Below, one piece after another: positions 50,224 through 58,370 of a DNA stretch of 64,000 nt (positions within the stretch are counted from its first letter, which is position 1; each line of letters begins with the position of its first letter). Position numbers and translations under genes: made by a program. The stretch covers positions 2,294,001 to 2,358,000 of the forward strand of contig NZ_CP079946.1 of the NCBI RefSeq assembly GCF_019968905.1. The letters are read 5' to 3'. This DNA comes from Corallococcus sp. EGB (GTDB lineage: Bacteria; Myxococcota; Myxococcia; Myxococcales; Myxococcaceae). The notes beneath the pieces were generated by a model. That model did not search any database. It saw nothing but the letters and a program-made list of their open reading frames with translations, and was not told the origin of the DNA.

Positions 50224-50259
50224 CTGTTGCCTAAATACTAGACAGGTAGGGGCAGTCAA
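50224..50259 (-). promoter_or_regulatory. Promoter and operator of the XRE/ImmA operon
   Basis: On the minus strand TTGACT (50259-50254) and TATTTA (50237-50232) are spaced 16 nt apart, a host-like promoter. The operator sequence CTGTTGCCTAAA (plus-strand 50224-50235) overlaps the second box. The same 12-mer precedes the 397-residue gene. Repressor bound here would block RNA polymerase. Confidence 0.6.
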
Positions 50260-50325
50260 GGGGGCAATCGTTCGCTGGACGATCTCCCTGTCCCACCGCA
50301 CGCGCCAGGCCCGCGTTTCCCACCC

Positions 50326-50514
50326 GTGAACGCGACCACCCCGACGACGCCGCCGCACGCGGCTCTAGCCGTCACGGAGAGCGCCGAGGAGCGCCGCGCC
50401 GACGTCGAGCGCCGCCTCGACGAGGCCGCCGACATCCTCGCTGAGGCCCTCCTCGACATGTGGCGCAAGGAGCAGCGCGCCCGGCGCGCGGCCGCGCACG
50501 GAGGTGCGTCGTGA
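50326..50514 (+). CDS. Small helical protein, first gene of recombinase cassette
   Basis: This 62-residue protein from GTG 50326 (MNATTPTTPPHAALAVTESA...) is mostly one Ala/Glu/Arg-rich helix, 'EERRADVERRLDEAADILAE'. Similar tiny genes often precede DUF2924 and a serine recombinase. Its stop overlaps a possible GTG start at 50511. The function is unknown; there is no strong ribosome site. Confidence 0.5.
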   Translation: MNATTPTTPPHAALAVTESAEERRADVERRLDEAADILAEALLDMWRKEQRARRAAAHGGAS

Positions 50515-50615
50515 CGTCCGCGCTCTCTCCGGCTCTCGCCTTGTCTTCTACCGGGGAAGAAGCCGTCATGCCGACGACGCGCGAGCACGGTGCGCGCGCG
50601 AACGACGGAGGCACG

Positions 50616-51188
50616 ATGACCAACAAGACGACCGCCAGAGCCCGAGCCGCGATGCGCGAGCTCGATGACGTCCCCACCCAGCTCGCGGCGCTCGAGACGA
50701 TGAGCGTCGGCCAGCTCGCCGAGAAGTGGCGCGAGCTCTACGGCGAGCCGACGCGCACGCGGAACAAGGACTACCTGAAGAAGCGCCTCGCATGGCGCAT
50801 CCAGGAGCTGGCCGAGGGCGGGCTCTCGCAGGGCGCGCTCGCGCGCATCCACCAGCTCGGCGACCAGATGCCGGAGCGTTGGCGCATGCGTCGGAGCCAG
50901 GGCCACGCCGCGAGCGACGCGCCCGCGCCGACGGAGGCGCTGCAGGTGGTGCAGCCGACCGAGCCGCGGGACCCGCGCGTGCCGCCCGTAGGCACCGTCC
51001 TGCGCCGCGTCTTCGACGGCAAGGCCCACGAGGTGACGGTCTGCGCGGAGGGCTTCGAGTACGCGGGGCAGCGGTACAAGTCGCTGTCTGCCATCGCCAC
51101 GGAGATCGCCGGCACGCGCTGGAACGGGTTCCTCTTCTTCGGGCTCAAGAAGCGCGGCGAGTCGGCGCGCGAGGAGTCCGCGGCATGA
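50616..51188 (+). CDS. DUF2924-family protein
   Basis: This 190-residue protein has the DUF2924 core: 'LAALETMSVGQLAEKWRELY' and 'RNKDYLKKRLAWRIQELAEG', then 'PPVGTVLRRVFDGKAHEVTV' and 'FEYAGQRYKSLSAIATEIAG' with 'TRWNGFLFFGL'. This family is usually encoded next to a serine recombinase in phages and islands and may be its accessory DNA-binding factor. ATG 50616 has GGAGG 5 nt upstream and fits the domain start; GTG 50511, also with GGAGG, is an alternative. Confidence 0.85.
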   Translation: MTNKTTARARAAMRELDDVPTQLAALETMSVGQLAEKWRELYGEPTRTRNKDYLKKRLAWRIQELAEGGLSQGALARIHQLGDQMPERWRMRRSQGHAASDAPAPTEALQVVQPTEPRDPRVPPVGTVLRRVFDGKAHEVTVCAEGFEYAGQRYKSLSAIATEIAGTRWNGFLFFGLKKRGESAREESAA

Positions 51189-51367
51189 GCGACTTCTTCC
51201 GCACGCAGATGGGCCACCGCTTCTACGAGTCGACGATGCCGTCGCTCGTGCGGGAGCTCGCGCGGCTCAACGCGAACCTCGAGCGGCTCCTCGCCGTCGT
51301 CGAGCGCGACGCCGCAAAGCCCGACGAGGGCGAGCCCACGCCGGAACCGTCGAAGGAGCCGCGATGA
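51185..51367 (+). CDS. Small conserved cassette protein
   Basis: This 60-residue protein (MSDFFRTQMGHRFYESTMPS...) contains 'LVRELARLNANLERLLAVVE' and a charged Pro-rich tail. ATGA overlaps tie it to DUF2924 upstream and the recombinase downstream. Related short genes recur in this cassette type, but the role is unknown. Confidence 0.75.
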   Translation: MSDFFRTQMGHRFYESTMPSLVRELARLNANLERLLAVVERDAAKPDEGEPTPEPSKEPR

Positions 51368-52914
51368 CCAAGCAGCGCCAGCGAGCGAGCGCGCCGGCAC
51401 CGGAGACGAAGCGCTGCGCCATCTACACGCGCAAGTCGACGACGATGGGCCTCGAGCAGGAGTTCAACTCCCTCGATGCCCAGCGCGAGGCGTGCCTCGC
51501 GTACATCGAGCGGCAGCAGGGCTGGACGCTCGTCGACGAGCGCTACGACGACGGCGGCTTCACCGGCGCGAACATCGACCGCCCCGCGTTCCAGCGGCTG
51601 CTGGCCGACGTCGACGCCGGAAAGGTCGACGTCATCGTCGTCTACAAGGTGGACCGGCTCTCGCGCTCGCTGCTCGACTTCGTGAAGGTAATGGAGCGCC
51701 TCAGCACCGCGGGCGCGTCCTTCGTCTCCATCACGCAGAACTTCTCGACGGCCGACGCCATGGGTCGGCTGACGATGAACATGTTGATGTCCTTCGCTGA
51801 GTTCGAACGGGAAATGATCAGCGAGCGGACGCGCGACAAGATCGCCGGTGCGCGCCGCAAGGGGAAGTGGACGGGTGGACCCGTGCCCTTCGGCTACTCG
51901 GCGAAGGACAAGAAGCTCGTCGTGAACGAGGCCGAGGCCCACGTGGTGCGCGAGGCCTTCACGCTCTTCCTCGCGCACCGCCAGATGGCCATCGTCGCCC
52001 GCGAGCTGAACAAGCGCGGACTCCTGCCGCGTGCCTCGAAGCATGGGCGCAAGGGCAGCCCGCTCTGGAGCAAGGACAGCATCGCGCGCGTGCTGCGGAG
52101 CCCCCTCTACGCGGGGCGCATGATGTACGGCGAGGAGCTGTACGAGGGCGAGCATCCTCGGCTCATCGACGACGTCACCTACCGCCAGGCTCAGAAGCTC
52201 CTCGGCATGGCGGGCCGCGAGCTCCGCGTGACCGGCACAAACCCCGAGTACGTGCTGCGCGGGCTCCTGCGCTGCGGGCTCTGCGGCGAGGCGATGTGCC
52301 CGGGCTCGACGACGAAGAAGAGCGGGAAGACGTACCGATTTTACAGATGCTCGACGCGCGACAAGTACGGCACGGACCGGTGCTCCGCGAGGCCGCTGCC
52401 CGCGCTCGCCCTCGAGGACTTCGTCGTGGAGCGCCTCATGGAGGCGACCGCCGACGGCACGCTGGCCGAGCGCATCCACGCCAAGCTGGCGGCGCGCGTC
52501 GCGAAGGAGCGCTCGACCTTCGTCGAGGTGCGCAAGGCGCTGTCGGCGCACATCGCCGATGCCTCGGCCGCCGCGTCGAAGCTGACCGACGAAGTGGTGC
52601 GGCTCGAGGGGCGCGCGCGCGAGCTCGTCGAGGCCAAGCTGCGCGACGAAGCTGCGCGACTCGACGACTGCGAGCGCAAGCTTCGCGCGCTCGAGGATGA
52701 CGCCCTGAACCTCGAGCTGGTGGAGAGCCAGCGGGAGTGGTTCGTCGGGGCGCTTCGCAACCTCGGCAAGGTGTGGGGCGACATGACGCCCGAGAACCAG
52801 GGGCGCCTGCTGCGCGCGCTCGTCGCCAAGGTCAGCGTCGACGAGGGGACCGGGATGTGCCGCGTCGAGCTGGTGAACTTCGATGTCGCCGCGAGCGCGA
52901 AGGAGGCCGCATGA
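51364..52914 (+). CDS. Large serine recombinase (site-specific integrase)
   Basis: This 516-residue protein has a resolvase catalytic domain: 'CAIYTRKSTT' with nucleophile Ser25, 'VVYKVDRLSRSLLDFVKVME' and 'SFAEFEREMISERTRDKIAG'. A recombinase domain ('NEAEAHVVREAFTLFLAHRQ') follows, then a zinc ribbon ('LLRCGLCGEAMCPG', 'YRFYRCSTRDKYGTDRC') and a long coiled coil. Such enzymes integrate phages between attP and attB. It is embedded in a chain of 4-nt overlaps. Its place at the inferred right end makes it the likely phage integrase. Confidence 0.93.
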   Translation: MTKQRQRASAPAPETKRCAIYTRKSTTMGLEQEFNSLDAQREACLAYIERQQGWTLVDERYDDGGFTGANIDRPAFQRLLADVDAGKVDVIVVYKVDRLSRSLLDFVKVMERLSTAGASFVSITQNFSTADAMGRLTMNMLMSFAEFEREMISERTRDKIAGARRKGKWTGGPVPFGYSAKDKKLVVNEAEAHVVREAFTLFLAHRQMAIVARELNKRGLLPRASKHGRKGSPLWSKDSIARVLRSPLYAGRMMYGEELYEGEHPRLIDDVTYRQAQKLLGMAGRELRVTGTNPEYVLRGLLRCGLCGEAMCPGSTTKKSGKTYRFYRCSTRDKYGTDRCSARPLPALALEDFVVERLMEATADGTLAERIHAKLAARVAKERSTFVEVRKALSAHIADASAAASKLTDEVVRLEGRARELVEAKLRDEAARLDDCERKLRALEDDALNLELVESQREWFVGALRNLGKVWGDMTPENQGRLLRALVAKVSVDEGTGMCRVELVNFDVAASAKEAA

Positions 52915-53369
52915 CCGACGCCCAGAGCACGGGGAACTCCGCGAGGAAGAACACGGACGCCGAGGGCGACGAGTTCCACGTCATCGAGAAGCCGCTCTTC
53001 CGCCGCAAGGGCCGGAGCGTCACGCTCGCCGCGACGCCACCGCCCGCGAAGCCCGAGCCCGTGCGCCGGCCGGCCAAGGTCGCCCAGCAGCTTGCCCTCG
53101 CGCACCACCTGCAGGCCGCCATCGACCGGGGCGCCGTCGCCGACCGGGCCGACGTGGCCCGGAAGCTGGGGCTCACGCGGGCGCGGGTGACCCAGCTCCT
53201 CGACCTCTTGCTTCTGGCGCCTGATCTCCACGACGCCGTGCTCGCCCTCGAAGCCGTGGACGGCGCAGAGCCGATGGCCGAGCGTACCCTCCGGGCGGTG
53301 GCCCACGCGGGGACGTGGGCCGAGCAGCGGGCGGCGTGGGCGAAGCTGAGCGGCGCCTCACGCGGGTAA
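52911..53369 (+). CDS. HTH protein downstream of serine recombinase
   Basis: This 152-residue protein starts at ATG 52911 (AGGAGG upstream; ATGA overlap with the recombinase). A disordered N-terminus is followed by 'QQLALAHHLQAAIDRGAVAD' and the HTH 'RADVARKLGLTRARVTQLLD', similar to KorB/ParB-type readers. It may act as a recombination directionality or regulatory factor, and is also the nearest regulator to the BREX promoter region. That link is only positional. Confidence 0.75.
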   Translation: MTDAQSTGNSARKNTDAEGDEFHVIEKPLFRRKGRSVTLAATPPPAKPEPVRRPAKVAQQLALAHHLQAAIDRGAVADRADVARKLGLTRARVTQLLDLLLLAPDLHDAVLALEAVDGAEPMAERTLRAVAHAGTWAEQRAAWAKLSGASRG

Positions 53370-53430
53370 CTCCTCACGATTTCAGGCGCGCTCGGCTTGC
53401 CATGACAGGCCGCGTCACACTCTTTAAGTT

Positions 53431-53454
53431 CTCGCCGGCAAACTTGCCGGCGAG
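53431..53454. promoter_or_regulatory. 24-bp perfect palindrome upstream of BREX promoter
   Basis: Arms CTCGCCGGCAA and TTGCCGGCGAG (11 bp each) flank AC. It lies just upstream of a TTGACA element, and a related palindrome lies downstream, suggesting a pair of operators. It might instead be part of the recombination site of the nearby serine recombinase. Confidence 0.6.
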
Positions 53455-53468
53455 CTTGGAGGCATGTC

Positions 53469-53497
53469 TTGACATCAGAACACCACTCTGTCACTTT
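53469..53497 (+). promoter_or_regulatory. Candidate BREX promoter (TTGACA)
   Basis: A perfect -35 hexamer TTGACA lies at 53469-53474. With 17-nt spacing the second box would be CACTTT, a weak match, so activation or a special sigma factor may be needed. Palindromes bracket it on both sides, and brxA starts 32 nt further on. Confidence 0.45.
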
Positions 53498-53501
53498 CAG
53501 T

Positions 53502-53519
53502 GCCGGCAAGTTTGCCGGC
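53502..53519. promoter_or_regulatory. 18-bp palindrome downstream of BREX promoter
   Basis: GCCGGCAA and TTGCCGGC flank GT, the same arms as the upstream palindrome with a reversed centre. The two centres are 68 bp apart. Placement just past the promoter, 9 nt before the brxA start codon, fits a repressor site. Confidence 0.6.
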
Positions 53520-53528
53520 GGGTTCACC

Positions 53529-54338
53529 ATGTCCCTTGCAGAGGTCAAAGCGATCGAGTTCTTCCCACCGGCAGGGCTGCCTGCGGGTGCGGCGAAGCTC
53601 GGCTTCCGCTTCGGCGACAAGGGCACCCACTCAAGTCGGACCCTCATGCTCACCGAGCTCGAGGCCGTCCTCGCTGCTGCTCCGGGCGCCGCCGACCGCG
53701 CCGCCTATGCGGCGGCCATCATCGAGGGCAACTGCCTTGAGAAGCCCACCGCTTCGACTCGCCGCCTGTCCAACCAGCGCCTCGGCGAACTCTACGCGCT
53801 CGATCCCTTCGTCGTCGTGTTCCGCGTGCTGCGTGGGCTCTGGGACGTAGACCCGAATGCGCGCCCGCTCCTCGCCATGCTCGCCGCACTCGCGCGCGAT
53901 CCGCTCTTCATGGCGTCGGCCGGCCCGGTCCTCTCGCAGCACGCCGGCATCGAGATCCAGCGAGCACCCATTCGCGAGGCGCTTCGCAAGCTGGTCGGCG
54001 AGCGCATGAACGACGACACGCTCGACAAGGTCGTGCGCAACGTCTCCAGCTCCTGGACGCAGACCGGCCACCTCACCGGCCGCACCTTCAAGCACCGCCA
54101 GTGCGTGAGCGCGCCGCCCACGGCGGTCGCCTTCGCGCTGTGGCTCGGCAACGCCGCTGGCTTCCGCGGCGAGGAACTCCTCACCACGGGGTGGATCGCA
54201 GCGCTCGACTGCACGGCCACCTCTGCTCGTACGCTGGCGCTCGAAGCCAAGCGCATCGGGCTCATCGACCTGCGCACCGCAGGGGACGTCGTCGAGTTCG
54301 GGCTCGACCGGCTCGACCCAGGACTCGGGAGGAAGTGA
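53529..54338 (+). CDS. brxA: BREX protein BrxA
   Basis: This 269-residue protein resembles the BrxA (DUF1819) family. The recognisable core starts near residue 60 with 'AYAAAIIEGNCLEKPTASTR', then 'LYALDPFVVVFRVLRGLWDV' and 'REALRKLVGERMNDDTLDKV', ending in a winged-helix-like C-terminus. BrxA binds DNA and is needed for defence in type 1 BREX. ATG 53529 is preferred; an upstream in-frame ATG would read through the palindrome. It is followed 4 nt later by brxB, as in known operons. It is longer than the common ~200-residue form. Confidence 0.75.
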   Translation: MSLAEVKAIEFFPPAGLPAGAAKLGFRFGDKGTHSSRTLMLTELEAVLAAAPGAADRAAYAAAIIEGNCLEKPTASTRRLSNQRLGELYALDPFVVVFRVLRGLWDVDPNARPLLAMLAALARDPLFMASAGPVLSQHAGIEIQRAPIREALRKLVGERMNDDTLDKVVRNVSSSWTQTGHLTGRTFKHRQCVSAPPTAVAFALWLGNAAGFRGEELLTTGWIAALDCTATSARTLALEAKRIGLIDLRTAGDVVEFGLDRLDPGLGRK

Positions 54339-54342
54339 CCGC

Positions 54343-54906
54343 ATGGCGCGACTCGAAGACCTCGCAGATCTCTACGGCCAGCACATCGCAACGCCCTGGC
54401 AGCGCACCGTCGCGGGGGCGCAGCGGGTGGTCATGGTGGCCTACGACAAAGAGCTCGAGCGGGTGCTCCGAGCTCGCAAGGGCGAGTTCGAGACGCGCAC
54501 CAAGGCCGCCGGCCACGACTGGCACGAGGTCGACCTCACCAACGCCTTCGCCTCATGGCTCGCCGCTGACGAGTACCGCGACGCGTACTTCGAGTCGCCC
54601 GACGACCTGCAGTTGAAGCTCACCGGCGAGTTCCCCGAGTACGTCGCCGGCCGCATTCGCGCGGTGCTCACGTCGCCCGACGTGACCGAGACCTCCGTCG
54701 TCGCAGTGTTCGGCGCGGGCTCGCTCTACGGCTTCACCCATGTCTCCGAGGTGCTGAAGGGCGTCGAGCGCGACGTGCGTGGGCGCCTCGTCGTGTTCTT
54801 CCCTGGCACGCTCGAGCAGAACAACTACCGGCTGCTCGATGCTCGTGACGGCTGGAACTACATGGCGGTCCCGATCTCTATCCACAGCGCCGGCGGTGCA
54901 GCATGA
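54343..54906 (+). CDS. brxB: BREX protein BrxB
   Basis: This 187-residue protein is typical BrxB (DUF1788): 'RVVMVAYDKELERVLRARKG', 'WHEVDLTNAFASWLAADEYR', 'VFGAGSLYGFTHVSEVLKGV' and 'GRLVVFFPGTLEQNNYRLLD'. BrxB is a small core BREX subunit of unclear biochemistry that works with BrxC. Its stop overlaps the brxC start by 4 nt (ATGA). Confidence 0.9.
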   Translation: MARLEDLADLYGQHIATPWQRTVAGAQRVVMVAYDKELERVLRARKGEFETRTKAAGHDWHEVDLTNAFASWLAADEYRDAYFESPDDLQLKLTGEFPEYVAGRIRAVLTSPDVTETSVVAVFGAGSLYGFTHVSEVLKGVERDVRGRLVVFFPGTLEQNNYRLLDARDGWNYMAVPISIHSAGGAA

Positions 54907-57900
54907 AAATCAAAGACGTCCTTCAGCGAGACCCTTCCACCCATCCGCTAGTCAACCAGGGCCAGGCGCGCATCGCCGACAAGTCGAACGAGAAGGTGTT
55001 CGAGGAGCTGCGTGGCGAGCTCTCCACCTTCGTGTGCGAGGGCCAGTACGCCGAAGGCATCATCAAGATCCTGAAGTCGTTCCTCGCGAACCTCACGTCG
55101 ACGAGCCAGAAGGCCGCGTGGGTCAGCGGGTTCTTCGGCAGCGGCAAGTCTCACCTGCTGAAGATGGCCTGCCACCTCTGGCAGGACACCAAGTTCCCCG
55201 ACGGCGCCACGGCGCGCAGCCTCGTGCCGTCGATGCCGGACGAGCTGCGTGAGCTGCTCCGCGAGCTCGACACCGCGGGCAAGCGCGCGGGCGGTCTGCT
55301 CGCGGCGGCCGGCGCCCTCCCGAGCGGCACTACCGATCACGTTCGCCTGACGATCCTCGCGGTGCTCCTGCGCGGCGTCGGCCTGCCCGACCAGTACCCG
55401 CAGGCGCAGTTCTGCCTGTGGCTCCACGACCAGGGCTGGTTCGACAAGGTGAAGGGCGCTGTCGAAGGCGCGGGGAAGCAGTGGCCGTCCGAGCTGAACA
55501 ACCTCTACGTCAGCAAGCACATCGCCAACGCGCTTCTCACGTGCGACCCGGGCTTCGCGTCCACCGAGGCAGAGGCGCGCAACACGTTGAAGGCGCAGTT
55601 CCCGCCGCGTAGCACCGACATCACGACCGAGGAGTTCCTCACCGCCATCAAGCGCGTGCTGAAGCTCGTCGGCCGGGACGGACGTACGCCCTGCACGCTG
55701 CTCGTCCTCGACGAGGTACAGCAGTACATCGGCGATTCCAACGACCGCTCCACCCTCGTCACCGAGGTCACCGAAGCGCTTTCGAAGCAGCTCGATAGCC
55801 ACGTGCTCGTCGTCGCCTCGGGCCAGAGCGCGCTCACCGCAACGCCTAAGCTGCAGAAGCTGACCGACCGCTACACCATCCGCGTCCAGCTCTCCGACCA
55901 GGACGTCGAGGCCGTCATTCGCAAGGTGCTCTTGCAGAAGAAGGCCGCATCGATCTCGACGGTGAAGGACTTCTTGGAGAAGCACGGCGGCGAGGTTTCG
56001 CGCCAGCTCCAGGGCACGCGCATCGGTGAGAGCGCGCAGGACCGCGATGTCATCGTCGACGACTACCCGCTCTTGCCGGTGCGGCGCCGCTTCTGGGAGC
56101 ACTGCTTCCGCGCGGTCGACGCGGCCGGAACGCACAGCCAGCTCCGCTCGCAGCTCCGCATCATCCACGACGCCGTCGCGCGGCTCTCGGACCGTGGTCT
56201 CGGTGCGACCATTCCGGGCGATGACTTGTTCGAGGCGCTCGCCCCGGAGATGGTCAACACGGGCGTGCTGCTTCGCGAGATCAACGAGCGGATCATCAAT
56301 CTCTCGAAGGACGGATCCGACAAGGGCAAGCTCGCGCGGCGGATCTGCGGGCTCGTGTTCCTCATCAGCCGGCTGCCGCGCGAGGCAGGCTCCGACATCG
56401 GCGTGCGTGCCTCGAAGGAGCACATCGCCGATCTGCTCGTCGACGACCTTCTCGCCGACAACGGCAAGCTGCGCAGCACCGTCGAGACGCTGCTCGAGGA
56501 GCTGGCGTCGAGCGGCGCGTTGATGAAGGTCGGTGACGAGTACCGTCTCCAGACCAAGGAGGGCGCCGAGTGGGACGCCGAGTTCCGCCGCCGCCAGGGC
56601 AAGCTCGCCAACGACGACGCCGACATCCAGATCCGTCGTGACCAGCAGATCTACGCTGAAGCTGATCGCGTCATCCGCACGGTAAAGGTCGTGCAGGGCG
56701 CCGCGAAGGAGGCCCGCCAGGTCGTCGTCTCGCGTGACCAGACGCCGCCCGCCGGCAACGGCGAGAGCGTGCCGCTGTGGATTCGCGACGGCTGGTCCGC
56801 CAGCGAGAAGGAGCTGCTCGATGCCGCGCGTGCGGCGGGCACCGACAGCCCCACGGTCTTCGTCTTCCTGCCGCGCCAGGCGGCTGACGAGCTGCGTAAG
56901 CTGATCGTCGACGCCGAGGCGGCGCAGCAGACCATCGACGCCAAGGGCACGCCCACGACCCGCGAGGGCGAAGAGGCGAAGCACAGCATGGAGAGCCGCC
57001 GCAACGCCGCTGTCCGCCAGCGTGACGAGCTCATCAAGCAGGTGGTCGCCAACGCCAAGGTGTTCCAGGGCGGCGGCTCCGAACTGCTGCAGGCCACGCT
57101 CGAGGAGCGCGTTCGCGAGGCAATCAACGCCGCGCTCGTGCGGCTCTTCCCGCGGTTCAAGGAGGCCGACCACGCCGCGTGGGAGACGGTCATCAAGCGC
57201 GCGAAGGAAGGCGCGGACCAGCCGCTCCAGCCCGTGGGCCACACCGTCGCGACGGAAGAACACCCAGTCTGCAAGGCCGTGCTCTCGATCATCGGCTCTG
57301 GCAAGGTCGGCATCGATGTCCGCAAGGTGCTGCGCGCGAGCCCCTATGGCTGGCCGCAGGACGCCATCGACGCGGCCCTCATTGCGCTGCACCGCACGCA
57401 GCACGTCTCGGCCACGCTGAACGGTGCGGTGCTCGCGCCGGGGCAGCTCGACCAGAACAAGATCTCGAAGGCCGAGTTCCGCGTCGAGAAGATCACGCTC
57501 TCGGTCACCGAGAAGCTCGCCATCCGTAAGGTGTTCCAGGCGCTCGGCGTGGGCTGCAAGGCGGGGGAGGAGCTGGCGAAGGCTCCTGTCTTCCTCGAGC
57601 AGCTCGCCGCCCTCGGCCGTGCGACCGGCGGTGATGCACCGCTGCCCGCACCCGCATCGGTCACCGACATCGAGGATATCCGCGCGCGCGTAGGCAACGA
57701 CCAGCTCGCGGGCATCCGCGACAACGCGCAGGCCTTCGAGAAGCGCATCGCCGACTGGACCGCCACCAAGAAGCTCGTTGACGCGCGCGTGCCCACGTGG
57801 GCGCTCGTCGGACGGCTCGTGAAGCACGCGCAGGGCCTCGCAGCAGCCGAGGACCTCTTGAAGCAGGTCGAGGCAGTATGCGCGCAGCGGCTTTTGCTCG

Positions 57901-58361
57901 CGCCGACTGATCCCGTGGCGCCGCTTCGCTCCGGCCTCGCCGACGCGCTTCGCAAGGCGCTGCTCGAGACCCACGCCGCATACGAGACCGAGCTCGGCAA
58001 GGGACTGACCGCGCTGAAGGCGAGCTCGGTCTGGCAGAGTCTCTCGGACTCCGAGCGCCTGGCGATCTTCGCGAGCGTTGGCCTCACGCCCGCCGGGCAG
58101 TTGTCGGTGCCGAGTGATGAAGCGCTGGCGTCGGCGCTCGACACGAAGTCGCTGTCGTCGCGTCGTGCCGAGGCCGATGCCGTTCCGGGCCGCGTGCAGA
58201 AGGCGCTGGAGCAGGCCGCCAAGCTGCTCGAGCCGAAGGTGCGCGCCATCTCCATCGAGCGCTCGACCCTGACCACCGAGGCCGACGTCGACGCCTGGCT
58301 CGAGCGGCAGAAGAAGTCCCTCGTCGTCGCCATCAAGGATGGCCCCGTGCTCGTGAGCTGA
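54903..58361 (+). CDS. brxC: BREX P-loop ATPase BrxC
   Basis: This 1152-residue protein starts 'MKIKDVLQRDPSTHPLVNQG' and has Walker A 'SGFFGSGKSHLLKM' (~79-92) and Walker B 'CTLLVLDEVQQYIG' (~270), the conserved BrxC/PglY signature. The long C-terminal half is helical with repeated Ala/Glu/Lys-rich segments. BrxC is thought to be the ATP-driven core that joins the methylase and PglZ in the defence complex. It is complete and in frame, with pglX starting 9 nt after its stop. Confidence 0.93.
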   Translation: MKIKDVLQRDPSTHPLVNQGQARIADKSNEKVFEELRGELSTFVCEGQYAEGIIKILKSFLANLTSTSQKAAWVSGFFGSGKSHLLKMACHLWQDTKFPDGATARSLVPSMPDELRELLRELDTAGKRAGGLLAAAGALPSGTTDHVRLTILAVLLRGVGLPDQYPQAQFCLWLHDQGWFDKVKGAVEGAGKQWPSELNNLYVSKHIANALLTCDPGFASTEAEARNTLKAQFPPRSTDITTEEFLTAIKRVLKLVGRDGRTPCTLLVLDEVQQYIGDSNDRSTLVTEVTEALSKQLDSHVLVVASGQSALTATPKLQKLTDRYTIRVQLSDQDVEAVIRKVLLQKKAASISTVKDFLEKHGGEVSRQLQGTRIGESAQDRDVIVDDYPLLPVRRRFWEHCFRAVDAAGTHSQLRSQLRIIHDAVARLSDRGLGATIPGDDLFEALAPEMVNTGVLLREINERIINLSKDGSDKGKLARRICGLVFLISRLPREAGSDIGVRASKEHIADLLVDDLLADNGKLRSTVETLLEELASSGALMKVGDEYRLQTKEGAEWDAEFRRRQGKLANDDADIQIRRDQQIYAEADRVIRTVKVVQGAAKEARQVVVSRDQTPPAGNGESVPLWIRDGWSASEKELLDAARAAGTDSPTVFVFLPRQAADELRKLIVDAEAAQQTIDAKGTPTTREGEEAKHSMESRRNAAVRQRDELIKQVVANAKVFQGGGSELLQATLEERVREAINAALVRLFPRFKEADHAAWETVIKRAKEGADQPLQPVGHTVATEEHPVCKAVLSIIGSGKVGIDVRKVLRASPYGWPQDAIDAALIALHRTQHVSATLNGAVLAPGQLDQNKISKAEFRVEKITLSVTEKLAIRKVFQALGVGCKAGEELAKAPVFLEQLAALGRATGGDAPLPAPASVTDIEDIRARVGNDQLAGIRDNAQAFEKRIADWTATKKLVDARVPTWALVGRLVKHAQGLAAAEDLLKQVEAVCAQRLLLAPTDPVAPLRSGLADALRKALLETHAAYETELGKGLTALKASSVWQSLSDSERLAIFASVGLTPAGQLSVPSDEALASALDTKSLSSRRAEADAVPGRVQKALEQAAKLLEPKVRAISIERSTLTTEADVDAWLERQKKSLVVAIKDGPVLVS

Positions 58362-58370
58362 GGAATCCAG

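Noticed and set aside
53469-53528. 20-codon N-terminal extension of brxA
   Set aside because: It would read through the TTGACA element and the palindrome. ATG 53529 leaves these as regulatory DNA and keeps the conserved part intact.
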